From positions 1 to 51,134 of the forward strand of contig NZ_JAENWM010000018.1 in assembly GCF_016650035.1 (NCBI RefSeq): 51,134 nucleotides of DNA, given 5' to 3'. Within the stretch, counting starts at the first letter, position 1. Every line of letters starts with the position of its first letter. Both the position numbers and the translations under genes were made by a program. The stretch is from Clostridium sp. (GTDB taxonomy: Bacteria > Bacillota > Clostridia > Clostridiales > Clostridiaceae). Below the pieces are notes generated by a model, which was not told the DNA's origin, did no database searches, and saw only the letters and a list, made by a program, of their open reading frames with translations. Of this stretch, positions 6,733 to 14,938 are shown piece after piece.

Positions 6733-7812
6733 ATGAAAAACAGAATTTTATTAACATCTAAAACTGAGGATAATATAAAAGCACTATATAATTATTATGA
6801 AAAGAATATTAAAAAAAATCGACCTGATATTATAGTTGAATATAGTAGTTTTTATAAGTATAGAAACGTGAAAATTCTACACTATCTTATAAGAGCAAGT
6901 CAAATGTTAAAGAATTATTCTGTTGTTGTTTCTGATTATACAAGTAGCGTTTTTTCTAAGGCTCGTAATGGCGTTTATATGAGTCATGGGTATGGAACCA
7001 AAAAATCTCCAGGGAAAAATGAACTGGGTAATAAAAAAGATATGGATATGTATAAGGGTATCAGAACTAACATAAAAAATGTAGTAACGCTTTCGGAAAG
7101 AGACAGCACGTATTTTTTAAGATCTCCTGAACTTGATAAAAGCCCTTACCCAAATTATATGCCCCTTGGATTACCAAGGAATGATATGCTATTTGACGCA
7201 GAAGGTATTTCTGCCTGTAGAGAAAAATTTGATATCAAATATAATAGTAAAGATAAAAAAATTCTATTGTTTTGTCCAACTTGGAGAGGATACAAAATAG
7301 ATAAGGAATTCCCTTTTACTTCAGAAGACTGGATGAAACTTGATAAGTTTATGGGAGAGAATAACTTTAAAATGATTTACCGTCCTCACTATTTTGAGAG
7401 ATTAATAGAGGATAAAGTTTTTGATGATATGAAGAACATTGTAACCATAGATTTTGATGAACAAATGTCCACTCAAAGTATCCTTGCGGTAACTGATATG
7501 CTGCTCACTGATTATAGCTCAATTTATGTAGACTACTTATCACTAAACAGACCAATTTGTTTCTTACCATATGATAAGCTACAGTATGATGAAGTGCGAG
7601 GATTAGCTATAGATTTTACCAATAACTTAGATACACCGGGTCCTAAACTCGCGTGCATAGATGATTTAATAAATTATATGAAAGATACTTACAATGATGA
7701 CAAATATATAGATATTAGAAAAGCTTCACAAAAAAACTTCTATCAGTACTTAGATGGGAATAGCTGTCAAAGGATCTGGGATTTAATATTAGGTTTTGTA
7801 GATGAAAAATAG
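6733..7812 (+). CDS. CDP-glycerol/CDP-ribitol phosphotransferase (TagF/TarL-like), cassette copy A
   Basis: A 359-residue soluble GT-B-type enzyme of the CDP-glycerol glycerophosphotransferase family, which transfers alditol phosphate from a CDP donor to a lipid-linked or growing polymer at the inner membrane face. Visible signatures are SHGYGTKK with His85, MIYRPHY (RPH 217-219) and LLTDYSSIYVDY (257-268). GGAGG precedes the ATG. It is followed 13 bases later by tarI and then tarJ, so ribitol phosphate is the likely unit. It is shorter than full TagF proteins, which carry an extra N-terminal domain. A second copy at 43089 is about 85% identical by eye. Confidence 0.88.
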   Translation: MKNRILLTSKTEDNIKALYNYYEKNIKKNRPDIIVEYSSFYKYRNVKILHYLIRASQMLKNYSVVVSDYTSSVFSKARNGVYMSHGYGTKKSPGKNELGNKKDMDMYKGIRTNIKNVVTLSERDSTYFLRSPELDKSPYPNYMPLGLPRNDMLFDAEGISACREKFDIKYNSKDKKILLFCPTWRGYKIDKEFPFTSEDWMKLDKFMGENNFKMIYRPHYFERLIEDKVFDDMKNIVTIDFDEQMSTQSILAVTDMLLTDYSSIYVDYLSLNRPICFLPYDKLQYDEVRGLAIDFTNNLDTPGPKLACIDDLINYMKDTYNDDKYIDIRKASQKNFYQYLDGNSCQRIWDLILGFVDEK

Positions 7813-7825
7813 GAGGTAGATATTA

Positions 7826-8536
7826 ATGAATATTGCTATTATACTTGCAGGTGGAAAAGGTACTAGAATGGGTATAGTTGATCAACCTAAGCAATTTATT
7901 GATATATATGGTAAACCAATAGTTGTACACACTATTGAAGCATTTGATATACATGAGCAAATAGATGCAATAGCTGTGGTTTGCCTTAAAGAATGGCATG
8001 AAGATATAAAGATTTGGACTAGAAAGTTTGAACTTAATAAAGTAAGATGGATAGTTGACGGTGGAGAAACAAGACAGGAATCCGTTTTAAATGGTCTAAG
8101 GGCAATTGAGGAAGATGTAAAACCTGACGATATTGTAGTTATTCATGATGCTGCAAGACCATTAATTTCCCATAGGATAATAGTTGGAAACATTGAAGGA
8201 GCCAAGGAATATGGTGCAGTAGATACTGTTATTCCTACGTCTGATACTATAATTCAAAGTGTTGACGATAACACTATATCTTCAATACCTGTGAGGAAAG
8301 AATTGTACATAGGGCAAACTCCTCAAAGCTTTAAATACTCAACTATATATGATGCTCATAAAAGTGCAGCTAAATCGAAACTTCAAGATTCTACTGATGA
8401 CTGTAGATTAGTACTTAATTATGGAGAAAAAGTTCATCTAGTGGCAGGAGACAAATTGAATTTTAAAATTACTACAATGGAAGATTTACTTCTATTGAAA
8501 TCAATAATTAAAATGAGTAAATTGGAGAGAATATAA
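7826..8536 (+). CDS. tarI: D-ribitol-5-phosphate cytidylyltransferase (TarI), cassette copy A
   Basis: A 236-residue IspD-fold nucleotidyltransferase. The CTP-binding loop is AGGKGTRMG (8-16) with Lys22 in PKQF, and HDAARPLIS carries Asp108. IspD enzymes have the same fold and signature; TarI is preferred because the gene overlaps tarJ by TAATG and follows a CDP-alditol phosphotransferase gene. It would make CDP-ribitol from ribitol-5-phosphate and CTP. The second copy at 44182 differs at only seven residues. Confidence 0.9.
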   Translation: MNIAIILAGGKGTRMGIVDQPKQFIDIYGKPIVVHTIEAFDIHEQIDAIAVVCLKEWHEDIKIWTRKFELNKVRWIVDGGETRQESVLNGLRAIEEDVKPDDIVVIHDAARPLISHRIIVGNIEGAKEYGAVDTVIPTSDTIIQSVDDNTISSIPVRKELYIGQTPQSFKYSTIYDAHKSAAKSKLQDSTDDCRLVLNYGEKVHLVAGDKLNFKITTMEDLLLLKSIIKMSKLERI

Positions 8537-9585
8537 TGTTAACTAGAGGTTTTAAAATAGTTCAATCTAAGAGATTTGAAGTTTACATAGAAGACTTAGA
8601 AGTAAATGTAGGAGATGCAGTAGTAAAGATTGATACAGCAGCTGTGTGTAAAGCTGATTTAAGATATTATCTAGGTACTAGAGACGCTCGAACACTTGAT
8701 CTTAAATATCCAATAAACCTAATACATGAGGCTATAGGAACAATAGTTAAAGATCCTTCCAATACTTTTGAAAAGGGAGATAAAGTTGCCCTAGTGCCAA
8801 ATATTATGCCTTTAGCCCAGAATCAAGACGAGAGTGAACAAGCTTTGCGCGCAAATAAAAGACTAGGAGAAAACTATTCACCTAAGGCGCTATTTGCATC
8901 AAGTACTTATAATGGATACTCTAAGGATTATATTGCATATCCAGCCCGCAATCTTGTTAAGATAGAAAATAGTATTGACTCTAATATCGCAGTGTTTTCA
9001 GAACTTATTTCTGTGGCGAATACAGCAATCCGTAGAATAGTATTAAAAGATGAAGATGTTGTAGGTATTTGGGGCGACGGGATACTAGGGTATATATTAT
9101 GCTGTGTACTCAAACAATTGCATAATGGGCCTATTATAGTGATAGGACATAATAGTGAGAAACTAGATATGTTTGAAGGGGTAGAAACACTCCTATCCAG
9201 TGATCCAAGCATTAAAAAGAAAAGCATTAATGTTGCTTTTGAATGTATTGGTGGCATAGCGGCACAAGGTGGAATTGAACAAATTTTGAGCACTGTAATC
9301 CCAGGGTCTAAATTAGTTTTAGCAGGAGTATCAGAAAATCCTGTAGAAATTAATACCCGCAAGATATTAGAAAAGGGACTAGCAATTTATGGAGTTACAA
9401 GGAGCAACGTAGAAGATTTTAAGGTTGCAGCAAGGTTACTTAAAAAAACGGATTTTAGGTCAGATATTTCGAAACTAATTATAGATGCAGAACCTATCTA
9501 TGGAATTAAAGATTATTATAGAGTATTCGAGGCAGAAGCAGAAAGCAAGAGGCTTGGGAAACATATTATGAATTTCAAATTTTAA
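8536..9585 (+). CDS. tarJ: Ribulose-5-phosphate reductase (TarJ), cassette copy A
   Basis: A 349-residue medium-chain dehydrogenase, NADPH-dependent in characterised TarJ proteins, which reduces ribulose-5-phosphate to the ribitol-5-phosphate used by TarI. The N-terminal zinc-site region has AVCKADLRYYLG; the Rossmann segment is GIWGDGILGYIL. The ATG overlaps the tarI stop codon by one base, implying translational coupling. The copy at 44892 differs at about 19 residues. Confidence 0.88.
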   Translation: MLTRGFKIVQSKRFEVYIEDLEVNVGDAVVKIDTAAVCKADLRYYLGTRDARTLDLKYPINLIHEAIGTIVKDPSNTFEKGDKVALVPNIMPLAQNQDESEQALRANKRLGENYSPKALFASSTYNGYSKDYIAYPARNLVKIENSIDSNIAVFSELISVANTAIRRIVLKDEDVVGIWGDGILGYILCCVLKQLHNGPIIVIGHNSEKLDMFEGVETLLSSDPSIKKKSINVAFECIGGIAAQGGIEQILSTVIPGSKLVLAGVSENPVEINTRKILEKGLAIYGVTRSNVEDFKVAARLLKKTDFRSDISKLIIDAEPIYGIKDYYRVFEAEAESKRLGKHIMNFKF

Positions 9586-9602
9586 AGCAAAGAGGAATTT
9601 AA

Positions 9603-10979
9603 ATGAATATAAAAAAAGCACTTAGAGTAATATTTGTAGATTTTTTAGGGTTATTAATTGGTGTGTTAGGTGGACTTTTGCTACCTAAAATTTTTGATAA
9701 ACCATCATATGCTTATTTAAAGACATTTACCTTGTATATTTCATATGCAGGGATGTTTCATTTTGGATTTTCAGACGGATTGTATTTAATATTAGGTGGA
9801 AAAAATATAACAGACATAAAAAAAGAGAAAATAAAAGGCTATTTCTATACTCTGCTAAAGATGGTAATGATTGCAGAAGTCGTGTTATTTGCTATTTCAA
9901 TGTTTGTTGTAAAAGATATGATATTCAAATATTTTGTTATCTACATACTACCGTTTCAGGTTGTGTTATTTGTATCTCTTTTATATAGGGCTACAGGTGA
10001 GTTTAATAAATACATGGTAATTAGAATAGCTGTTAATGTACTAAATCTAGCTTCGATTCTTACAGTGGTATTAATAATAAAATCCCCACTTGCGTTTATG
10101 AGAGTTCAAGTTATTGGATATATGGTTATAGCTATTACTTGTGGAACGCTAATTGTCTTGTCTACTAAAAAGACAGAAAAAATCAAATTTTCAGAAGTGA
10201 AATCTATAACAACAATGGGTTTTACTATAATGATAGCAAACGCAGTAAGCCTTCTATTTGTTACTATGGATAGGTGGTTTGTAAAAATAAAATTTACAGT
10301 TGATGATTTCGCCGATTATTCCTTTGCGGTTTCAATGTTAAGCTTATTTATTGTTTTAATAAATTCAGTTACAATTTTATTTTATCCATATTTGGCAAAG
10401 AATACTGGGAACCCTAAGGTCGTCTCGAAGGTTAAAAAATATATCATATTAATATGTAGCTACGCACCGGCGGGTTTCTTTGTATTGGAATTTATAACAA
10501 GAGGCTACCTACCTAAATATGTACCATCCCTAGAAATACTGGGAATTCTAATAGTAGGTATACCATTCATTACCTTAACAAATGTTTTGTATGCAAATCT
10601 TTATAAAGTCGGCAAAAGGGGTAAGGAGTATTTAATTGTAGCCACTAAAATGGTAGCATTGGCATTTGTTTTAAATGCATTTGCAGCATATGTATTAAAA
10701 GATCCTGTACAAATTGCATATGCTACACTTGTTACATTAGTTGTATGGTATGTATATTCATCAAAGGATTTTAAGGGACTTGAAATACACAGAAATGAAA
10801 TAATCCATTTTATAGTATATATTTTGTGTTATAGAATAATTAAAATAATTCCCTTCCCACCATTAATTAAAGCGGTTATGTTTATCATTAGTATGTTGAT
10901 TTCAGAATACATATTATTTAATGGTGAGATAAAAGATATTATGTTGTTGATTTTTCATAAAAAAAACACTGAGTATTAG
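9603..10979 (+). CDS. Polysaccharide flippase (Wzx/MATE-like), cassette copy A
   Basis: A 458-residue polytopic membrane protein with about 12-14 hydrophobic segments and the layout of polysaccharide biosynthesis (Wzx-like) exporters. Recognisable landmarks include HFGFSDGLYLILGG near the N-terminus and ITTMGFTIMIANAVSLLF in the middle. It starts 17 bases after tarJ behind AGAGGA and ends the cassette just before a strong terminator. It probably flips the lipid-linked repeat unit containing ribitol phosphate. It is the most diverged member of the duplicated cassette (roughly 70-75% identity by eye to the copy at 45959). Confidence 0.85.
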   Translation: MNIKKALRVIFVDFLGLLIGVLGGLLLPKIFDKPSYAYLKTFTLYISYAGMFHFGFSDGLYLILGGKNITDIKKEKIKGYFYTLLKMVMIAEVVLFAISMFVVKDMIFKYFVIYILPFQVVLFVSLLYRATGEFNKYMVIRIAVNVLNLASILTVVLIIKSPLAFMRVQVIGYMVIAITCGTLIVLSTKKTEKIKFSEVKSITTMGFTIMIANAVSLLFVTMDRWFVKIKFTVDDFADYSFAVSMLSLFIVLINSVTILFYPYLAKNTGNPKVVSKVKKYIILICSYAPAGFFVLEFITRGYLPKYVPSLEILGILIVGIPFITLTNVLYANLYKVGKRGKEYLIVATKMVALAFVLNAFAAYVLKDPVQIAYATLVTLVVWYVYSSKDFKGLEIHRNEIIHFIVYILCYRIIKIIPFPPLIKAVMFIISMLISEYILFNGEIKDIMLLIFHKKNTEY

Positions 10980-10990
10980 TATAAAATAAG

Positions 10991-11032
10991 AGAATCCTTG
11001 CATAAGGTATATGCAAGGATTCTTTTATTTTA
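10991..11032 (+). terminator. Strong rho-independent terminator after the tar cassette
   Basis: A perfect 14-bp stem, agaatccttgcata (10991-11004) with tatgcaaggattct (11010-11023), a five-base loop, then TTTATTTTATT. Confidence 0.92.
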
Positions 11033-11198
11033 TTAACAAACTTTTATACTAAGTAGGCTTAAAAAACTCAAATCTAATAATCCTGTTTAAATATATGGAA
11101 TATTATTCAAGCATTTATTATAGACTGATTAGTATAGTACAAGCTGGGCAACAATCTTAATATATAGAAAAAATAAGAGGGACAGGGTGGGGGATATA
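11033..11198. other. Intergenic region between the tar cassette and a small ORF
   Basis: AT-rich with no open frame. Nothing recognisable apart from possible -10-like sequences. Confidence 0.4.
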
Positions 11199-11303
11199 AT
11201 GAAGAAGATAAAAGTTATAGTTGGAATAGATAAAGTTAAAACAGATAAAAGTAAACTTAAAAAAGGTGATAAACGATTGATTGCTTGCGGCAAAAATTTT
11301 TAG
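11199..11303 (+). CDS. Possible 34-residue basic peptide
   Basis: An ATG preceded by GGGTGGGGGA opens a 34-codon frame reading MKKIKVIVGIDKVKTD and ending ACGKNF. Nine or more lysines and a single Cys; no signal peptide or membrane segment. The ribosome-binding site supports translation, but the frame is short and could be a gene fragment. No family recognised. Confidence 0.35.
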   Translation: MKKIKVIVGIDKVKTDKSKLKKGDKRLIACGKNF

Positions 11304-11355
11304 AAGGTTACAATTCGCTGAAAAAATATGTACATGAATAGAGTAACAGCACAGT

Positions 11356-11386
11356 TTAAAAAAAGTGCCCTTTTAAGGGGCACTTT
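11356..11386 (-). terminator. Terminator of the reverse-strand islet
   Basis: aaagtgccc (11362-11370) and gggcacttt (11378-11386) form a 9-bp stem. On the minus strand it follows the DUF2922 stop codon and is followed by a U-run. Confidence 0.85.
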
Positions 11387-11387
11387 C

Positions 11388-11624
11388 CTAAGCTACATCA
11401 ATTATACTAGTATCAGTAGTAACTACCTTAGCATCTTTCTTGCCAATTGAGTTCCCATTAGCTGATTCAAAGATGTTCTTTGCGATGATTAAATCCATAA
11501 GAGCATTTACCTCAGATTCTGTAATAGTTGGAACTCCATCTCCGTCAGCTTTGATATCATCTACAGTTAACGTGAAATACTTACCTTCTGTTTCTGTTAA
11601 AAATCTCATAACTAATTTATGCAT
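11388..11624 (-). CDS. DUF2922 family protein
   Basis: A 78-residue protein with the DUF2922 pattern: a KLVMRFLTETEGKYFTLTVDD beta-strand start, then VPTITESEVNALMDLIIAKNIF. It is preceded by AAAGGAGGA and lies 48 bases downstream of the DUF1659 gene. These two families commonly occur side by side in Firmicutes, often with a YvrJ-like gene and a sigma factor. I see no YvrJ gene here. Function unknown. Confidence 0.85.
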   Translation of the reverse strand: MHKLVMRFLTETEGKYFTLTVDDIKADGDGVPTITESEVNALMDLIIAKNIFESANGNSIGKKDAKVVTTDTSIIDVA

Positions 11625-11672
11625 ATCACTTTTCCTCCTTTAAATTATTTGATCTGGATACTTTAAATACGC

Positions 11673-11897
11673 TTATTCCATAACTAAGTTGACCTCATCT
11701 TCTCTGTCTAGTCTGAATAATGGATAAGTTTTGAGACTAGAGATAGCTTCTCCAACAGCAAAAATGTCCTCGTCCACTGCTGCAACTTTTAGATTACTTA
11801 ATCTCTTTGTTGCATATTTGTCTTTACCTGCGCTGTCAACGCCTACCTTCATAGTAAGTTTTAGCGCACTGGCTACCTTTGTTGATACAACTGCCAT
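11673..11897 (-). CDS. DUF1659 family protein
   Basis: A 74-residue protein matching DUF1659: N-terminal hydrophobic/beta region, KYATKRLSNLKVAAVDEDIFAVGEAI-type core, and a C-terminal FRLDREDEVNLVME-like strand. GGAAGGAG precedes the ATG. It is co-directional with the DUF2922 gene and downstream of a sigma-factor gene, a recurrent clostridial arrangement of unknown purpose. Confidence 0.85.
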   Translation of the reverse strand: MAVVSTKVASALKLTMKVGVDSAGKDKYATKRLSNLKVAAVDEDIFAVGEAISSLKTYPLFRLDREDEVNLVME

Positions 11898-11983
11898 TTA
11901 AATCACTCCTTCCTTCATTTTGTTTTCATTAAGTATATATGTCCTTTAAAAGTTTTGTGCGAAATTTATTGAAATACATGGAT

Positions 11984-12517
11984 TTATATAAGTGCCTTTA
12001 GTTTTTTTAGGGCTTTTTTCTTAAGTCTTGCAAATTGATGGTAACTTTTATCACTATCACAAGCTATTTCTCTAAGGGATTTGTCCAAAATATAGTATTT
12101 TTCTATTATTTCTCGCTCTAATGGATCTAGTGTAGCAACCGCCACGTACAATTTTTTCACTTCATCGTATGCTATAACCTCATCCTCTAAGGTAAACTCA
12201 TAATTACCTGAACGATCCAAGTCTAGCATATCAATAGTGGGAACTTCTCTAAAATGTTTTATCTGTCCTTTTAGAAGTGCTTTATAGTTCATTTTTATGG
12301 CATTGATACAATACCCGTTAAAGCTGTTACTACCTAGCTTGTACATATCTATGGCTTTAATAACTGACAAATACCCGTGTTGTACTAGATCTGATGTATC
12401 ATAGCTTGGGATGTGATATCTTGTAGATTCTTTGAATATGAAATATTTAAACTTTTCTATTATTTCTTCTGTAGCTCCGAACTCTCTAGCTTTAGCCTTT
12501 TGAATAAGTTTTTCCAT
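11984..12517 (-). CDS. Sigma-70-family RNA polymerase sigma factor
   Basis: About 177 residues from the preferred ATG at 12517, which has AAGGTGGTG six bases upstream; an in-frame ATG at 12550 would add 11 residues and overlap the preceding stop as TAATG. Region 2 is visible as TSDLVQHGYLSVIKAIDMY, and region 4 as LDPLEREIIEKYYILDKSLREIACD with a helix-turn-helix ending. It is the size of phage-type or ECF-like sigma factors and may direct transcription of this islet or of a relative elsewhere; its target promoters are not evident. Confidence 0.82.
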   Translation of the reverse strand: MEKLIQKAKAREFGATEEIIEKFKYFIFKESTRYHIPSYDTSDLVQHGYLSVIKAIDMYKLGSNSFNGYCINAIKMNYKALLKGQIKHFREVPTIDMLDLDRSGNYEFTLEDEVIAYDEVKKLYVAVATLDPLEREIIEKYYILDKSLREIACDSDKSYHQFARLKKKALKKLKALI

Positions 12518-12549
12518 ATTGTGCACCACCTTTAATTTATTTAACTCCA

Positions 12550-13458
12550 TTATTCTAAATCATTGTCCATATGTCCTAATAACTTTTTTTCTAGGTCATC
12601 AAAATCATAAGTTCTTTGTTCGTAATCGCAGAAACTACCTTTTTTAACGTTTTGAGTGTGATTACTAGTATTTTTACTTACCCACTTTTTTTGATATGCT
12701 TTTACTTCATCACAAGTTGTTATGCCAAGACTTATCCAGCTGCTTAAGATTTTAGAAATATATTTAATGGTCCGTGCATCGTATTTTACAGCCTCTTCTA
12801 TTGCCATAATAATAACTTCGCTAGGCACATGGTTTGTAAACTCTAATATTTTTTCATAGTCTAGTGAAGTGATAGCAGGTACATTTTCTTCGAATATTTT
12901 AATTACTTCTTCTATTTCTTTTTTATTTATTACTTCTTCCTTTTTACTTATTACTTCTTCTCTTTTACTTACAAGGACCTTGCAAGCCCCTTCGGATTTT
13001 TTTATATTTGTATTTTTCAAAATATTTTCAGAACTATCCTTAAATTTAAAGTTTTCAAAAATTTTATCTACATCTAACCCAATTTCCTGGCATTTGTTAA
13101 ATAGTACTTTAACAAATGCCTTATTCTTAACTTTTAGTAATTCTTTTTGAATACATTTTACGGTGTTAATACTTCGAGGAACATTGTATTTTATCCAATT
13201 AATAACCATAAGCTCTTTGGTTTCATCACAATATAAGATTTTTTTGTAGTCACAGAATCTTTGAATTAGTTTTTCTACAGTTTCTCTGTTGTATCCGCAA
13301 TCTGTCTCAATAGTTATTTGAGAAATTTCGTAAATTCCAGACTGCGTTGATTTTGGATTAGATATTAGGTACAAATAGAAGTATTTCTCCTCTGGAGTAA
13401 GTTCAAGTACAAAGCTATCGCTCCAGAACTCTGTATAAAGCTGTCTATATTTTGCCAT
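12550..13458 (-). CDS. DnaD-like replication initiation protein
   Basis: A 302-residue protein. The N-terminal winged-helix-like region (KYRQLYTEFWSDSFVLELTP, then YFYLYLISNP and SGIYEIS) is typical of phage and plasmid replication-initiation proteins of the DnaD group. The middle is a low-complexity run rich in Glu, Val and Lys. The C-terminal part (ILSSWISLGITTCDEVKAYQKKW) has the DnaD-domain signature. AATGGAGGAATAA precedes the ATG. In phages such proteins help load the helicase; here it suggests that the islet descends from a prophage or integrative element. Confidence 0.78.
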   Translation of the reverse strand: MAKYRQLYTEFWSDSFVLELTPEEKYFYLYLISNPKSTQSGIYEISQITIETDCGYNRETVEKLIQRFCDYKKILYCDETKELMVINWIKYNVPRSINTVKCIQKELLKVKNKAFVKVLFNKCQEIGLDVDKIFENFKFKDSSENILKNTNIKKSEGACKVLVSKREEVISKKEEVINKKEIEEVIKIFEENVPAITSLDYEKILEFTNHVPSEVIIMAIEEAVKYDARTIKYISKILSSWISLGITTCDEVKAYQKKWVSKNTSNHTQNVKKGSFCDYEQRTYDFDDLEKKLLGHMDNDLE

Positions 13459-13507
13459 TATTTATTCCTCCATTCGTATTAGTTTTAAATTAAACATCAA
13501 GTTATTT

Positions 13508-13750
13508 TTAATAAGGCGTCCAATCTTGATCGTTCTCAGAGAATATATGTTCAACTTTTAGTCCGAAAGCATTAGCTATTATTTTCCTGTTTTCAGCTCG
13601 TGGATAGTGTTTCCCAGTTTCCCACTCCCAGTAATTCTTAGGACTGGTAAAGCATTTTTCCCCTGCTAAAAGCTGACTCCATCTATTGCCTACTCTAAAA
13701 ATTCTAATTTTTTCATTCCAAAGGAGTTTATTATACATTTCTTTAACCAT
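13508..13750 (-). CDS. XRE/Cro-like helix-turn-helix regulator
   Basis: An 80-residue small DNA-binding protein. The region WSQLLAGEKCFTSPKNYWEWETG has the spacing of a Cro/CI helix-turn-helix, followed by a short C-terminal NAFGLKVEHIFSE typical of phage-type XRE repressors. It is first in the reverse-strand islet, 50 bases upstream of the DnaD-like gene, and may control the islet. Confidence 0.75.
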   Translation of the reverse strand: MVKEMYNKLLWNEKIRIFRVGNRWSQLLAGEKCFTSPKNYWEWETGKHYPRAENRKIIANAFGLKVEHIFSENDQDWTPY

Positions 13751-13798
13751 TTTTTACACCGCCATCGTTTATTTTGTAGTTTATTAACTTATTTGTTA

Positions 13799-13827
13799 AA
13801 TATATCATAGAAGAATTTATCTGTAAA
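13799..13827 (-). promoter_or_regulatory. Leftward promoter for the XRE islet
   Basis: On the minus strand TTTACA (13827-13822), a 17-base spacer and TATATT (13804-13799), about 50 bases before the XRE start codon. Confidence 0.5.
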
Positions 13828-13993
13828 TTGTACAAATGGTCGTAAACAATTACATATTATTACATAATCGATTATTTACTTGTTGCTCCTTCAGTTTAAG
13901 GATACATTACCGTTATTTTCGTTTATTTATCAAACCATTTATAGCAAGATTTGGACATCGTTAGGTAACTTTAAGAACTTATTATATGATTTA

Positions 13994-14022
13994 TTTGAAA
14001 TTACGTAAAATAAAATATATTA
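13994..14022 (+). promoter_or_regulatory. Rightward promoter for rfbA-rfbB
   Basis: TTGAAA (13994-13999), a 17-base spacer and TATTAT (14017-14022), followed by AAGGAGGAG before the ATG at 14065. Confidence 0.6.
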
Positions 14023-14064
14023 TATAGTTATAGATGTAATTATGAAATTTTTAAGGAGGAGAAC

Positions 14065-14931
14065 ATGAAAGGTGTTATTTTAGCTGGTGGTTCTGGTACA
14101 AGACTATATCCAGTAACAAAAGTAGTTTCTAAACAAATATTGCCAATATACGATAAGCCGATGATATATTATCCATTGTCCGTATTAATGCTTGCAGGTA
14201 TAAAAGAGATATTAATTATAACAACACCAAGAGATGTAGTTACTTTTGAAGAGTTACTAGGTGATGGAAGTGATATAGGGCTTAAACTACAATATGCTGT
14301 TCAAGAATATCCAAGAGGGCTTGCAGATGCATTTATAATTGGAGAAAGTTTCATAGGGAATGATAAGGTAGCATTAGTACTTGGAGATAATATTTTTCAT
14401 GGTTACGGGTTTACTGAAAGATTAATGAGGGCATCACAAAGAGAAGGAGCAACTATATTTGGCTACCATGTAAGTAATCCTAATGAATTTGGTGTTGTTG
14501 AATTTGATAAAGATAATAACGTAGTATCTATAGAGGAAAAGCCTAAAAATCCAAAATCAAACTATGCGGTTCCAGGCCTATATTTCTACGATAACGATGT
14601 AATAGATATAGCCAAAAATGTTAAGCCTTCGGTTAGAGGCGAAATAGAAATTACAGCAGTGAATAATGAATATTTAAGTCGAGGAAAGTTGAAAGTTGAG
14701 CTCTTTGGAAGAGGGATGGCATGGCTAGATACAGGAACTCATAGAGGACTCCTGGATGCGGCTAACTTTGTTTACGCTATTCAAACTAGACAAGGATTAT
14801 ATGTAGCTTGTATAGAAGAGATAGCTTATAGAAAAGGATTTATAGATCGAGAGCAAATTTTGAAATTAGCAGAACCGTTAGTGAAGACAGAATATGGTAA
14901 ATATTTAATGCAAATTGCTTATGAGGAGTGA
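14065..14931 (+). CDS. rfbA: Glucose-1-phosphate thymidylyltransferase
   Basis: A 288-residue enzyme making dTDP-glucose from dTTP and glucose-1-phosphate, the usual length for RmlA. The nucleotide loop is GGSGTRLYP (8-16), followed by [26 protein letters not shown] and the sugar-binding [19 protein letters not shown] segment are intact. First gene of a new plus-strand operon with its own promoter; rfbB follows with an overlapping ribosome-binding site. Confidence 0.96.
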   Translation: MKGVILAGGSGTRLYPVTKVVSKQILPIYDKPMIYYPLSVLMLAGIKEILIITTPRDVVTFEELLGDGSDIGLKLQYAVQEYPRGLADAFIIGESFIGNDKVALVLGDNIFHGYGFTERLMRASQREGATIFGYHVSNPNEFGVVEFDKDNNVVSIEEKPKNPKSNYAVPGLYFYDNDVIDIAKNVKPSVRGEIEITAVNNEYLSRGKLKVELFGRGMAWLDTGTHRGLLDAANFVYAIQTRQGLYVACIEEIAYRKGFIDREQILKLAEPLVKTEYGKYLMQIAYEE

Positions 14932-14938
14932 AATAATC

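Larger units (their letters stand above)
13751..14064. other. Divergent promoter region between the XRE islet and rfbA
   Basis: Holds a leftward and a rightward promoter (listed separately). A small dyad ttaac..gttaa just downstream of the leftward -10 could be an XRE operator. No gene seen. Confidence 0.5.

Noticed and set aside
7826-8536. IspD (isoprenoid pathway) for the two cytidylyltransferase genes
   Set aside because: The fold is shared, but the overlap with tarJ and the adjacent CDP-alditol transferase in both copies point to TarI.
6369-11948. Shared 13-base motif taaaggacatata at 6369-6381 (+) and 11936-11948 (-)
   Set aside because: The two sites have no consistent relation to gene starts, and such AT-rich 13-mers can recur by chance in 51 kb.
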